This document shows positions 36,443-49,533 of a DNA stretch of 64,000 bases, in pieces. The position numbers were made by a program, and so were the translations under genes. The stretch's first letter is position 1; each line of letters begins with the position of its first letter. The stretch covers positions 3,480,386 to 3,544,385 of the forward strand of contig LR746267.1 of the NCBI GenBank assembly GCA_902729315.2. The letters are read 5' to 3'. Under the pieces are notes generated by a model that ran no database searches, was not told where the DNA came from, and worked only from the letters and a program-made list of their open reading frames with translations. Origin of the DNA: Spirodela intermedia (taxonomy: Eukaryota > Streptophyta > Magnoliopsida > Alismatales > Araceae).

Positions 36443-37783
36443 GTCTCTTTCTCCCTCCCTCCCCCATTTTATACGGAGTATCCACCGGAAAAGAATTCGA
36501 AGGAAATCAGGAAGGATTTGACGATAGGAGAAACTGTCGAGCAGCCACCTAAACCTCACCGCCCTTCGTCTCCGCAGAGAAACCTTGGGTACATAATAGA
36601 AACTTTTAGCAGTATTACGCGCCGAAACCTACGCCCCTGAGAATGCTGATCCTATGATAGTGCTCTCGCATGATCTTCAAGCGCTGAAACCTTCCCATCT
36701 ATCTACGTTGGCGTAGAATTCCGCAAACACAGAAACCCCGGGGAAGACGTAACGTGGTGAACACTGGAACGTCCCTTTAGGAGGTAGGCTTCACGTCCAC
36801 TTGAATCATTATCGACTGAGGGACCGGCGGCGGAGACAAGCCCTCGCCAGTCAGCTCTGGCAGGCGATCGATGAGCTTCTCAACAGCCACGAGGATTCCT
36901 TTCATCTCTCGCGAGAGGAAGATATCGGGGTGATGCCCTTGATGTGTACCTTATGATGAAAAAAACCTTTTTTTTTGGACTGGACAGCTAAGCACACCTC
37001 ACACCACTACCAACTCCGTATGATAGGAAGCTCATTTGAAGGGATAATTGGGATGTTTTGCAAATAATAAAAGGGTACCGATCGTCGTCTCACAACTGTG
37101 TGGAAAGCGACCTGATAAAAGCAAGGCCACACGTGGCGGTTGATTATTGGAAGTATGAGATGTTTTTTAGCAGCTCGAAGCACGCAGCATCGTTTCAATT
37201 CCCCGAGGAAACAACCAATGTATACGAGAGGTTGAACGGATCAAGAAAGGTCAACAAAATTGTAGCCTGAATTACCAGACATGCATCCGGTAACATACTA
37301 AGATTTAAAATCTCACATACGTGAGGTTCCTCTGAAAAGCAATGAAGATGCATACCCCCCCCCCCCCCCCTCCTCACATCCTCTAATTGAGTCTACGCTT
37401 GGTGCGTTGTTTACCTGTACTTGTTGCCATATCGCTTCTTATGATATGTTCAGCTAATTCTAATTTTACAGTGTTAGAGAGCGAGAGAGAGAGAGAGAGA
37501 GGGAGAGATTATTTCCCAAGAAGAAGAGGAGAAGAGGATGTCGTTCCTAGCAGACAGTGAAGGACCAACCGACACGAGAGAAAAATAATGACATGTTTGA
37601 GTACTGCCCGCTTGCGAGGCTACTCTCCATAATGCCATGTGAAGATGACCAACTTGATGAGCCCGCCATCTCCTAACCCTCTTTCAGTCTCTATAAGGGA
37701 AGCATCTGAACCACCACCACCCTCATCAGGACTAAACAAATAAGAAGAGAGAGATGAATGAGGCAGCCGTCCTCGAGACTCCA

Positions 37784-37790
37784 TATATAA
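37784..37790 (+). promoter_or_regulatory. TATA box of third peroxidase
   Basis: TATATAA about 90 bases before the ATG at 37879, in the same context as the arm copies. Confidence 0.65.
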
Positions 37791-37878
37791 CGGGCCTTCG
37801 AGAGGGGAAAGGCCATCCATTCATCTCACTCTCCTCCCTCCGTAAGCTCCTCCCTATCCTCTCAGAGAGACGGTCTCC

Positions 37879-39166
37879 ATGGGTCGCCTCTCCCTCTTGC
37901 CGTCTCTCGCTCTCTCTCTTCTCTTCGTACTGGGATCAGCAGAAGCCCAGCTCCGAATTGGCTTCTACTCCAAGTCATGCCCTCAAGCTGAGTCCATCAT
38001 CACGGAGGAGATCGACAGAGCCATCAGGGTAGCCCCCTCCATTGGAGGCCCCCTCCTCAGGATCTTCTTCCACGACTGTTTCGTCAGAGTAAGTCTCACC
38101 ACGTCAAACACACAATGACTCTCCTTCCGAGCAGAGCAAGAGAGAGAAAGAAGGAGAGAGAAACCCGGGCTCTAACGTGTGTCGGGCCCATCTGCTCTTG
38201 CAGGGATGCGACGCCTCCCTTCTACTCAACTCTACCAGCGCGAGTAACCCGACGGAGAAGGACGCTCGGCCGAACCAGTTCCTCAGGGGATTCGCTCTCA
38301 TCGACAGGATCAAGGCGAGGCTGGAGAGGGCCTGCCCCTCCACCGTCTCCTGCGCCGATATCCTTGCTCTCATTGCGAGAGACGTCGTGCACGCGGTAGA
38401 GACACGAGGCCCCCTTCCTCTCTCCTCTGACGCCTGTTTTTGTTCCCCGTTCTCTCTAACTTTAACCATCCCCCGGGACTCCTCCGCCATTTCAGGATCA
38501 GGGCCCATTCTGGGAAGTCCCCACGGGGCGCAGGGACGGGTCGGTCTCCATCGACACCGAAGCCCTGCGACTGTTACCCGCCTTCAGCGCCAACATCTCT
38601 ACCTTAAAGTCTCAGTTCGACGACGTCGGCCTGGACTCCAAGGACCTCGTCCTCCTCTCAGGTACTGAACCATTCTCCTCCTTTCACTGTCAATCAAAAT
38701 CCAACTCCACACTTCCTTCCACCATTCACGGACTCATTTCGCAGGCGGACACACAATCGGAAACGCCCACTGCTTCACCTTCACGGGCCGCCTGTACAAC
38801 TTCTCCGGGAGAGGTGATAATTCCGACACCGACCCATCGCTGGAGAGGAACTATCTGGCCAAGCTGAGGGCTAAGTGTGCCCAAGGAACCAGCGACGCCC
38901 TCAAGCTTGTGGAAATGGACCCGGGGAGCTTCACCACCTTCGACAACAGCTATTTCAAGCTGGTGGCCAAGCGCAGGGGGCTCTTCCAGTCTGACGCCGC
39001 TCTGCTCGACGACGCTGACACGAGGTCCCACGTCATCCGCCTCGCTGAGTCTGACAACTCGGTGTTCTTCAGGGAGTTCGCCGAGGCCATGGTGAACATG
39101 GGCAACATCGCCGTCCTCACCGGAAGCCAGGGGGAGATCAGGAAGAACTGTGCCCGCGTCAACTAG
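37879..39166 (+). CDS. Class III secretory peroxidase (third copy)
   Basis: Exons 37879-38088, 38204-38395, 38496-38661 and 38745-39166 (990 nt, 329 aa) have the same junctions as the arm genes. Heme ligands and catalytic residues (Arg61, His65, His192), signal peptide and cysteines are intact. I count seven residue changes from the arm protein: V27I, R32K, H36Q, L62I, P92R, V103I, A182S. They are all in exons 1-3 and none falls in exon 4. L62I sits beside the distal Arg and P92R is near the heme-face loop. Introns 1 and 3 and about 200 bases of 3' flank are also nearly identical, unlike the upstream DNA. It is probably a functional paralogue. Confidence 0.95.
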
Positions 39167-39609
39167 AGAGAGAGAGAAAAGAGGTCTGATCGTTCTCTCT
39201 GCGAGTTGCAGAGAGTAGGGTCAAATTTATCGTGAGGATGGAGGGTTTTGAAAACTCAATGAGAATAATGCCCCGGGGGATAACCGGGTTGTAGACGCGA
39301 CCTCTGGCGGGTAGCTGCTTGCTTGCTTTCTTTCTTTCTCTCTCCAAGCTAGGCAATCGTTTGTTACCGAGTTGCATCAAGCTGTATCAGCGATAAATGG
39401 CCACGGTTTGATCTGGGTTTCATCATGTGATCGAGTCTGTCGGCCGTCGAAGTCTCTCTCTAGAAATAAGGACCAGAACCTTGCGTAAGAGCCCCCCATC
39501 TTGATGTGGATCTTTCCATCCACCTTTTTTCTTCCCGGCCACCGTATCCGTCTCGAAGCTGGACTTCCCAATTCGACAAGATCGACGGCGACGTTCGGCC
39601 GTCCTGAAC

Positions 39610-39685
<76 letters not shown>

Positions 39686-41078
39686 ATTAACACACTTCGC
39701 GACATGGAGGAGAGAAGGAAGTAGCTTCACCGAAGGCTTCTCTTTTCTCTCGATATCTACCTATCTCCCAGATAAGAGTCGTCGTCTTACTGCAATGAGG
39801 AGAGGAACGGCGCTCTGGGTGGGGCGAGTTCGCTCAGAAGGTGCACTTCAGTGCGGTACGTAGAGAGGCTCATTTGGACACATTTTCCGCGTTGAGCTGT
39901 CACCGCTGCCGTCCTAGTTGTCGAGAGAGCGCGTGGCCAGCTCGAAGACGACAATGGCGGCCCCTCCCTTCTTGTTCGCTGTGGGACCGCCACGTGTATC
40001 TGGCCCAGCATTCGACCTTATTAGCCTGGATTTTACAGCGAAAGGGACCTCCTTGTCGGGATCAAAGCGGATCTAAAGATCGTCGCTGGATTTGGGCGAG
40101 CACGTGCGAATCTCGAGTTTTTTTAATTCTTTTCTTTTTTTTCTTTTTTTCCTGCTGGACTGGCCTGGGTAGAGAGAGACAGAGAGACAGAGAGAGTACG
40201 GAGAGGGAGAGAGAGGAAGGGGGAAGAGGGAGAGAGTACAGAGATACATGAGGTGGGAGGAAGGAGGGAGAGAGAATATACAGAGCGAGTGTCGGACGTG
40301 TTACGTTGGTGAAATGTTGAAGTTGGGTAAGATCGATCAATTAAAACATTTGTTTGCCGTGAATGGGACGAAATGATTCGATCGAGAGGCATGATGGAGA
40401 TAGGGTTGGGAGAGAATGAGGCTCGGAGGATGACAGAGAGATGAAGGGTTCGAGAGAGAGATAGGATGACAGATAGAGAGAGAGAGAGAGAGAGGTTGCG
40501 CAACAGAAATGCAGGAAGTTGGATAAAATTGGTGAATCAGTGCGTCCCCTTGAAGGGGAATAGGACGAGCCTATCCCCTCGCGCTTGTTCGTCTCCCACT
40601 TGTTTTTCCAAAATATTCCCTCGAAGATAACGTCGGTGCATGAATCATCCAATGAGCGTGTGGCAATGTGAGCTTTATACTCTATTACTCAGTGCGACAT
40701 CTCGGGGGGACGGTGGTTCGTTCTCAACACGCTCTCTCTCCCTCTCTCTCTCCCTCTCTCTTCTCGAAAATAAGTGGTGGGTTCGGCTACTTTGAACAAA
40801 CTGCCGTCTAGTCAACGAGCAAAACCCTGAATCACCCTGTTTAGAATGGTGGCGCCGACGAACGGCGGTGGTTAAAACATGGGAAGAGAACCTTCCGACG
40901 TCCGAATGTCTGCATGCGTCATGGCGGCGGCGGTTGCCATATTTGGTGGTGGCGGCGGAGATGGCGGCCACCCTTCCACGTCCTCCATTAAGGGAACCAA
41001 ACCTTTACCGGGCAAACACGACAGCCCCCCTTCATAACGGCCCTCCAAGGAGTTGGCGGCCGTCTGAGGGAAGAGGAG
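39167..41078. other. Third-module 3' flank
   Basis: Conserved with the arms to about 39600. A long CT tract (about 39613-39682) and about 1.07 kb unrelated to the arms follow, with GA tracts near 40160-40220 and 40476-40494. Homology resumes at about 40770. No supported gene. Confidence 0.6.
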
Positions 41079-41450
41079 ATGCCGGCGGCGCAGGGCTTCT
41101 GCGTGTTGCTCATCCTCTTGGGTCTTATCGTCTTCTTCCTCTGGCTTGTTCTCCGCCCCTTGGAGCCCACCTACACCGTTATCGAGTTCTCGGTGAACGG
41201 CGGCGCCGCCAATCCCAACGCAACGACGCTGCGGCTCCACACGGTCAACGAGGCGGCGTCTCATTACGTGGGGGAGCAGAGAGAGGCCGCCGCCGCCGTG
41301 ACGAAGGTAAGGGAGCAGGTGTGGCTATGGCGGAGCGGTGGTTGTGGGGTTGACCTGGAGGCGGTGGCGATCGAAGGGGGCGTCGACGGACGGTACAAGA
41401 AGAAGGGGAAGTTGCACCGGGTTTACCGGAGATGGCGACTGCGCTTCTGA
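41079..41450 (+). CDS. NHL/LEA2-like small membrane protein, possibly a first exon or gene fragment
   Basis: Opens MPAAQGFCVLL, a hydrophobic segment of about 20 residues (6-26), then LRPLEPTYTVIEFSV. This is the layout of NDR1/HIN1-like LEA2 proteins just after the membrane anchor. The frame can run to TAA at 41450 (123 aa), but an excellent donor aag/gtaagg at 41306/41307 closes exon 1 in phase 0 after 76 residues. I could not find the exon carrying the rest of a LEA2 domain, and normal members are about 200 aa. The arm copies lost both the ATG and this reading frame. Family assignment is moderate; functionality is uncertain. Confidence 0.45.
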   Translation: MPAAQGFCVLLILLGLIVFFLWLVLRPLEPTYTVIEFSVNGGAANPNATTLRLHTVNEAASHYVGEQREAAAAVTKVREQVWLWRSGGCGVDLEAVAIEGGVDGRYKKKGKLHRVYRRWRLRF

Positions 41451-41635
41451 GTTCGGCGGCGGAGGGGCGGGAATAGCCGACGCCGTTAAAGCTGCTGACT
41501 TTGGGAAGAGGCTGCCCCGTGTCATGGAGTTCTTCCAGTGTCCGGGATCTTCTCCCTCTGGAGCATGTGAATCCTTAGTTCCTCATTTTCGTTGACTTCT
41601 TCTTTGTCTCTGGGTTTTATCGAATTTAGATGAGG

Positions 41636-41667
<32 letters not shown>

Positions 41668-41670
<3 letters not shown>

Positions 41671-42695
41671 CTATTTCATAAATATATTAATTTATATTTA
41701 GAAATACCAACACTCGACAATATTATTGCATTATAAATATTACGAAAAAAATTATGTTTACCTAACAATTTTTTTCCAAGGGATTAAAGAACAGCCCCAT
41801 CAAGAACCCCTTTTTTTTTTTTTACTAGAAAGAGAATTAATTTACAGTGGTCGTCCACGATTATAAGCAAATACTAGCCTCGTCAATAAAATGGCTAAAT
41901 TAATATTTAAAATAATATAAAATAACCTATTTCAATTATATTGCCAAACCCTAAATGGCATCCCCCCCCCCCCCCCTTCCCACACTTAAGAAATTACCCG
42001 TTGACATTTTTTAAAAAGAAAACTTCAATTTACTCGTGCAATTTTAACTCCCCCCTCACGACTATTAAAATCTGTGGATATTAAGATTAAGTAGAGTACA
42101 TTGACCATTGGAAATAGGAAAAAATTCAACTATGCAGAAAACCCTAGTCTCAAAACAATGAATATTAAGATTAAATAGAGTAATGGAAAATAGGGGGAAA
42201 AATCAATTATGCAGCAAACCCTCGTCTCAAAATAATAAACGCCACTTAAAACTATTTTTACATAGAAAAATAAATATAAATACTAAACCTTAACCCCCCC
42301 CCCCCCTCCGGATCTTAAAAACAGGTGAGAGTTATTAGCCAAAGAAAGAATTTAAAATTCACTTTGTAGAAAATATTTATCCTCAATTTTCGTCTTCAAC
42401 ATGTGCACAGTTCATCAAGAACGAGCGGGGCCATGTGATCGGATCATATGAGCCCAAGAACCCCCAAATTCTACTTAATTACAAGAGGAAGGATAGAGAC
42501 AATCGAAAGAAGAAACCTTGCAGTTAAAAGCCCATTTCTAAGGAAGCGACCACCAACATCAACCATGTTCTAACATAACAGGTTACAGGAGCTCCATAAA
42601 TACACAAAAAATGGGGAAAAAAGAGGTGTAAGATAGTGAAGCAGCAGGTTCATATTCCTAAGAAAGGAAATTTTACAGGAACAAGGAGTGACCAA
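41668..42695. other. AT-rich DNA 3' of GPAT9
   Basis: No gene. Poly-C runs near 41961-41977 and 42295-42306, a poly-T run near 41810-41822, and two copies of a short segment (gaatattaagattaaatagagta-like, about 42075 and 42160) are present. This segment is absent from the right arm, where the CT tract is followed directly by GPAT9 intron 11 sequence. Confidence 0.6.
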
Positions 42696-45600
42696 TCATT
42701 CCTCCTCCAATCGCCGCAGAACAGACTCTGCAAAGATCTGCTGCCTGGCAGAAAAGAGGAAGCAGATGATCAGAAGAGAAAGAATGCACTCTTGAGAGTT
42801 TCTTCTGGACTGGAATCAGGAGATCTTGTTAGGATTACGACAAAGAACTGTTTAGCTGTGAATAAAGAAATTATCATCGTATATGCTTTTCCTAGGCAAT
42901 AAAGAATGTGAATTTTTTTTACAAATCTAAGAATAAAGCTACTGACCGTTCTAGTTCAGCTCCAGTTTCACTGTTATGATAATAAAAATGATGCATTTCT
43001 ATTTCATGACAACCACTTATTCATTTAGATTTCAAGGCAAACTGAAACTATAATTCCGTTCAAAGTATGAGAAAATCTAGAGGTTTCAAACATCAAGCAT
43101 CAGCGGTTTAACAGCAGTTCAGGATCGGAATATGGAGATTATCATTTAGTTCATCACCAGGAAGGATCAAATTCCAAACCACGCAGCAAAAAGAGAGATC
43201 AGGAAAGGAAAGACACACGTAAAGGAGAATACATAGCAACTAACAGATGGGGCAGTGGAAAGCTCCTTACTTTCTTTCCGTATGCTTTGGGCTAGGGCGT
43301 GAGTACTTCAGATACCCATCCCAAGGCACCATCTTGAGTCCAGCTCGAACAGAAATTATCTCCCGCACTCTGCAGGAAAACCCACGATCGCCATACATAA
43401 ATCCAACGCTTTCATCTATTCGATTGAGCTCTCCTAGCTTGGACAGCATGGGTTGTTGTGAAATAAACTATTTTACCTCTCGGCAAATTCTATAGGCGAC
43501 TCCCCAGGTCTAAGAAACTGAGGTTCGAGGTACCAGACATCACAGACGACTGCCCAGGACGTCATAAGCTGTGCTAAATGCATGGTGAAGGACTGCCTGT
43601 CAGTTTACAACAGCCTGATCAGGTTCCAGCAGAAGCAGCTAACCCAGGCCACATAATATGAAACGAAATAGCATGAGAAGTGATAAATACCGCCATGAGG
43701 AGATGAACAGAAAAGAACATAAGAACTAAGAATAGCAATTGATATTTGAAGTTTATAGGCAGGAATGAAAATACTTTCATGAAGTAAGAAAGATGAGAGA
43801 AGAAGACACGGGGAATGACTTTGAAAGGGATCTCCCAAAAATTGCAGCAAAAATGTAGAGGAGGTACACCACAGGGGATATGGGTGAAGCCCTTCAGCCA
43901 GAAATATTTCTCAGAAGAAATGGGGATAACAAGTACAGTGGTTTCATTTGAAAAGAAGGGGCACTCCTGCGTAAAGCTTTCAGTATCTACGAGAAAACAT
44001 TTGACGAAGGTGCTGTCAAAGCTGGTGTCAGAAGAAGGCTGGCTAGTTCGTAGGCAAGCTACAAGGTGAAACCCCACTCCAGATACCACTGACATAGGAC
44101 AATTGGAAGTCTTTCAGCTCAAGAGAAAGGAGCGAATCTGCCATGAAGGTTTCTTACTTCCGACTGTTCCAAAAGGCGTCCACGAAAATTTTGTTGTATT
44201 TGATTGCCACCGGGCAAACAGCGCAGCCAAGTTCGAAGGCACCCTGAGAATTAAGATAACAGTCAGCTAATAGAAAATGGAAAAAAAATGTTTTTTTTTT
44301 AAAAAGGGCAGCACCTCTACTATACATGCTATTCAAGGTCTAAGGAATGAATAATTTGCCTAGACTCCGGGCACAAGCACAAGAAGAAGTGGATATCAAT
44401 AGTTATTCCTATATATTGCACGAAAAAATAAAAGTTTATTCACCCAAAAACTCCAAAATGTGATGAATCTACTATATTTTCTTCATAATTTGCACCAGTT
44501 GCATCAGTAAGGAACCATTGTTGCAACTAGACACTTACACACCTCTCAGAAAGAAAGAAAAATACCAGATATCTGCACTAGGACCGCCAAATCTTAAAAG
44601 CGTCAGAAGACTAAGGTCTACGGTTTGCTATTTAAAATTATTTGGAGAACAAGAAGGCTTATTTCAGTTCTTTCCCCTCCTTTGTTCCTCCAGCAGAAGA
44701 ACATCACAGACGTTAGAAACAGTGTGAATCTCCTATATTACGAATTATCAATATTGAGTAGTCAAAGCCTTTAACTTTTGGGCAAAAAAGACTTTAAAAA
44801 AATTCTGGGCGTGATTGGGCCTGTGTAATGGTACAAACTGAAGTATCCAAAGGTTCTAAGCATTCACGTTTGCAATCAAACAAAAGAGGATGGCCTTATG
44901 TGATAAATTTCCCAGCCACCTCAATCCCACCAGGCCAAATTCCTATTTGCCTCATCATACAAAACAAAAACAATGACAGATGGGCACTAAATTGTCATAG
45001 TTTGTTCCCCATTGGTAGCCCAAAGACCAGGGATAACATGATATAAAATAGCAGGCATCAAATGTCATCTCACTGTAAATAATAACAATCTTTCTCCTTC
45101 ATCTTATGCTGCCTGAAGAGGAAACTGTTCCATCGTTGAACAGTTTATGCTGACAAATGTCTCCGACACAAAAATGGCCCGTCAACAGACGAATAACGAA
45201 TTTGAAATAAAGAGCATGTATACCTTCTTGAACATGACTGTATAATGGTTGTTTACACAGGTTCCTTCTGGAAATATAAGAAGAGGGTTGTTATCAGCTC
45301 CATGGACGTGTCCTCTTATCCTTAAAAGGAAAAGGATTAAAAAAAAAATTAGATATAGAGAAGTTTGCTTGCAGTTTTTAACAGAGAAACTGAACCTACT
45401 TTCTTGTTACAATCTCACGATCTTTTGCTTCTGTCCGGTTAAACCATATACACCCTACACTTTCCAGGATAGTCTTCTGAATGAACCCTACACCACAAGT
45501 ACAGTCACTAACACTGATTGTGAAGAATATAGAATCAAATGCAACGAAAACTTTCGTGTAAACAATTTAGAGATAAAACCCTACCAACCCATCCAGGATG

Positions 45601-48600
45601 CTTTTGCATTATGACAGCAAATGCAGTCATCTGCTCCAGAATAATGAAATCAATCATAGAAGTGTGGTTGGCAACAAAAACCTACAAAAATGAAAAAAAC
45701 TAATAATTACTATTGAAATTTGTATTAGTATACGAATCAAGTACAAAACCGTTGGAAAAATGAAGGGGATGGACATTTTCTGAACCTGCTGTGGGCGCAT
45801 GCTAGGGCGAGGCCCATGATATTTGACTACACCAGTCCATGAAGCGACAAATACACTGCACATCATCTCCACCAATTTCCTCTGAAGAAGATAAAACCTT
45901 AGAAAATAGATTCTGTAATCGTGCGAAAAATTCTGAAATTTTTCTGGATGATCTCCACTGTATCAGTAGGGTGATTAGCATTGGAATTTTTTTGATAAAC
46001 AATTCAAAAGGACTGAAGAAGTTAGACCAAGAGGTGAGGAGATGAACCACGGAGCTTTTTACATTTAAAAGACACATAAAAATCAAAAGAATTAGAATGA
46101 AATTACAACACATCTAATTGAGAATGTGTGGGGTTAAATAATGACAAAGTCAAGGAGCAGGGGAAAAAAGTTTTTCCGGGATTTTAAATTTAGTTTTCGC
46201 CAAGGGATTAAAAAGAAATTGGATTGTAAACATAAATTTCGCCAAACAAAAAAACCGATGAAAATTCAGACAAATGATAGTGCCCAGTGTTCAATAACTG
46301 TCTTCGTAATCTATGAGTTAACAAGTGACAGGTAAGAATCCTCATTATTTCAGACAAAAGAATTGAAAAAAAAGATTTGAATGTTTTCAATGGAACAAGT
46401 TTGAAAATGGCAGAATTAAAATGTTTAAATGGCTTACCTCAATTTTTCTTTTGAACTTGTTATCCCCACTCATTAAGAAATGCACTGGAAGAAAAGCGGA
46501 GAAAAATGCTATCCATCCTACTGCAAGGATTGCAACCCTAGACAATTGAGAGAAATAATTTTATAAACGGAAACTAAGACACTGATGAAGTAATTTGAAC
46601 CAAGACATGCCACAAAAGATCCTCCCAAAAGTAGAATGTGAATGACAAATGTATACATAATACATCTCTAAACAAAGATAGCAGAACAGGTGCCCGTTCG
46701 AGCCTCCATACAGACATCACTCTATTAAGGAGATTTGATTTTTAAGTACAAATCAAAATCCATTATTCAGTACAGAAAAGGAGGGATATATATATATATA
46801 TGAGCCCCATAAAATTCCAACAACCCCCGTAATAACAGCAACTTGCCACATCAAGTTGGCATACTCTAAGTAATCAAAAATGATATATTTACGTCCTTTA
46901 TGAGGAGAGTTGATGATGTAGCCATGACACAGTATCTAGTTGGTTGAAGAAATGCCTCTAGCACAATTAATGAAGAGAGGAAAAATTGCCAACATTGGAG
47001 ATTACTAGAAAATCATAAAACGTAGGTAACCAACCAATCCCCAGATAGTGATAAGACATTGTGGAACAACAATGAGTAGTATGGAGCAAAGATGCAAATC
47101 CTGCACATCTGATTCAGATTTCAGCCATGGCCTTTCAGCTGATGAAACGGAAGTTCACTTTCTAAATCGTAGGGGGTGTTCAAGAACCAAGTTCAAGACA
47201 GTCCATCTGTTACAATAATAAAATAGGCATGTACCGGATTTTGATAAATTTTTATCTAAAACAAAACTTTTTAATCGAGAAAATTGATTTTCAATGGTCA
47301 AAAGACAGCGGTTATATTTCCGTCCTTATTCATTAGGTCCCCTCTCCCATCCACGACTAGAAATATGAACAATATGAACAAGTGCCAGTGCAACAAGCTG
47401 CTAAGCACTACGTAAACATGTCTTAAATACTTTTGATTGAGCACTTTAGAACGTCAGAAAAGGAAAATTAGAGTAAAATGCACTAATCTGGACAGGCAGG
47501 CATGAGTGAAACTTGAAGAGACGATATGACTCAATATGGGGCTCTAACCTTGTGGAAAATATACACAATAGTAAATGCAAGTTAACAAAAAGAAAATTAC
47601 AATCACATAACAGAAGAAAGTTATTTCACCTGACAGGGAAGAGAATACCATATCTTACAACAACGCCCAAACACCATAACGGAAATAAGTACACGTTCCA
47701 GTTCCAAGGCTCTGGGGGATTCGACTTGAAGCATCGAGTGAACGAATCCTATTGATATGAAAAAAAGGTCAAGCATGAGAGGCAGAAAGGTAAAACTGAT
47801 CACAATCTCAAAGACTAGGCAATGTCCAGCTGCCTGGAATACGGAGAATAACACTAGGAGCAATGCATAATAATTACAAAAAACAAAGGTATTTCAAAGA
47901 TGAGATAGGTTCCAAAGATCTGCCCATCTGAGAAATCATTAGGAAACTTCAGCATGTAACTGATGAAAAGTATCCTATAAGCAACAAAAAGAAAGTAGGA
48001 CCAGGAAAATATTATGATACTCCAGCCTTCTTGGGAAACTTTTGCTACCTCATTTATAACTTTGCACGTCTCCTTCCAAGGGAAAAAAACTTCCCAAAAA
48101 ATATGGCTAATATCTAGATAACGGGATTTAAATGCAATCTTTGTCATTTAATCTATTGGATACATGCATAAGGCTACATGATGATCCAGAGACTGCCTCT
48201 CCAATTGATAACTCATACCCTTTGACAAGCAGAAAAGTAAGACCCAGTCAAAATTGTCAATTTTTTTCTCACATTGCAAGCTGGATCGTTTCATGGATTT
48301 TATTTCTGAACCAGTTGATATAATATCATTCGCTGACACATTTCCCCCAAATTTCATCTCACGAAGAATTTTCAGAAGATGCCAAATCGCTGGCTAACCT
48401 AAAAACTCTGAAACACAACAGAGGATCAAAGGATCACAAAGACAAACCTTTGACGAGTGCTTTGGTAAAAGAGTCTACGAATCTAGTGTTTCCCCTCAAA
48501 GAAAAGCCCACGAAAATCAAGGCTATCCACATAAGCATAGCATTCTTCACCGAAAGTGCCCCTTGAGAAATTTCCATCCCACGAATAGGAAAATATTTTC

Positions 48601-49128
48601 GACTCTCATGCTATAGATGCCTGACTAACTACTCCGCGTTCAGGGGACTGCCCATCAGCCTGCATGGCACCCAATCATAAAATCAAATCAAATAACTCAC
48701 AAATACATGTCACACTGTCAAAAGAGATTCCGAATAGTGAGCAGCACTTGACTGAACTTCATCATCCTCTAACATCAGCATTCCACTTGACGTCAACGGG
48801 GGGAAAATCAAAAAGGGCACGAGACTTGGGGGCAGGGACGGCAACTCACGTCGATAATGGCACCGGCAGCTTCGGTCAACGCGGGAGAGATGTCGAGCAA
48901 ATCGCGCCTGTCGGCCCAACCGCGGTTTCATCGGAAAACGAACAGGACCCAATTGTGAACACATCAGGAAGAATCAAAAGAAGAATTCGGGAGATGGGAG
49001 GGATGAACCCAGGCGACGCACAGGTGGAGCTTCCCGTTGGGCTCCTGGATGGACTCCCGCGGCAGGTAATCCTCGATGTTGGGGCGGTCCGGGTCGATCT
49101 CCGCGGTGGGCGATCCCAGTTCCTCCAT
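42696..49128 (-). CDS. GPAT9: Glycerol-3-phosphate acyltransferase 9 (GPAT9)
   Basis: ER acyltransferase that puts the first acyl chain on glycerol-3-phosphate at sn-1, feeding membrane lipids and seed oil. Twelve exons on minus: 49128-49022, 48907-48850, 47748-47630, 46537-46438, 45881-45786, 45681-45585, 45487-45400, 45320-45224, 44243-44158, 43596-43477, 43369-43271, 42744-42696. They total 1116 nt (371 aa; Arabidopsis GPAT9 is 376) with all phases consistent. Landmarks: PNIEDYLP near the start, RDLLDISPALTEAAG, DSFTRCFKSNPPEPWNWN, membrane segments in exons 3-4, VASWTGVVKYHGPRPSMRP, acyltransferase block I NHTSMID (165-171), block II GCIWFNR (204-210), block III FPEGT (238-242), CPVAIKYNKIFVDAFWNSRK, VPWDGYLKYSRPSPKHTERK, and a last exon QQIFAESVLRRLEEE. 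Exon 11 ends inside AGA-AA/gtaagg, so an unspliced intron 11 would stop the protein at once. Confidence 0.97.
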
Positions 49129-49468
49129 GGCCGACCAGGAGAGGAGCAGCACTACTACTTCTTCCGGCACGGCCGATCGACGACGACAAATTAATTTTCC
49201 AAGGGTTGAAGACGACGACCGGCCAGCTTCCCCTAGCCTTGTCGGGCATCCAACACGTGGTTCGTGGATCACCGTCCATCTTCTGATCCTTAATGAAATT
49301 GGACGGTCAGAAAGCCACTTCTGCTCCCCAAGGATGAGCCTCACGCCCATGATGGGCTGGCCTGGGCCTCTTGGTCCGGTTGGCCTGTATGAATGATATT
49401 GGGCTCGGGAGAAAAGATGGTAAATGGGCTGGGATCCAAGAAACTGCCACTGAGCCCAGTTAACTGGC

Positions 49469-49533
<65 letters not shown>

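Larger units (their letters stand above)
33146..41667. repeat. Third, diverged copy of the peroxidase module
   Basis: From gtatccaatggtgctagaaaa (33146) to the CT tract at 41639-41667 the order matches the palindrome module: spacer-like sequence, peroxidase upstream region, peroxidase gene, 3' flank, NHL/LEA2-like frame. Flanking sequence is roughly 85-90% similar by eye, while the peroxidase gene body is almost identical. It differs by an extra block of about 300 bp (33528-33828), an insert of about 0.7 kb between CT tracts (35694-36400) and a replaced segment (about 39690-40760). Confidence 0.85.

Noticed and set aside
39377-39863. RERERE and SLSLSL frames
   Set aside because: Translations of the 70-base CT tract, as are similar frames at 1862-2249, 2527-3156, 4678-4965 and 40123-40503.
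48664-49194. 176-residue plus-strand frame over the GPAT9 5' exons
   Set aside because: Antisense shadow of GPAT9 exons 1-2. It lacks any domain.
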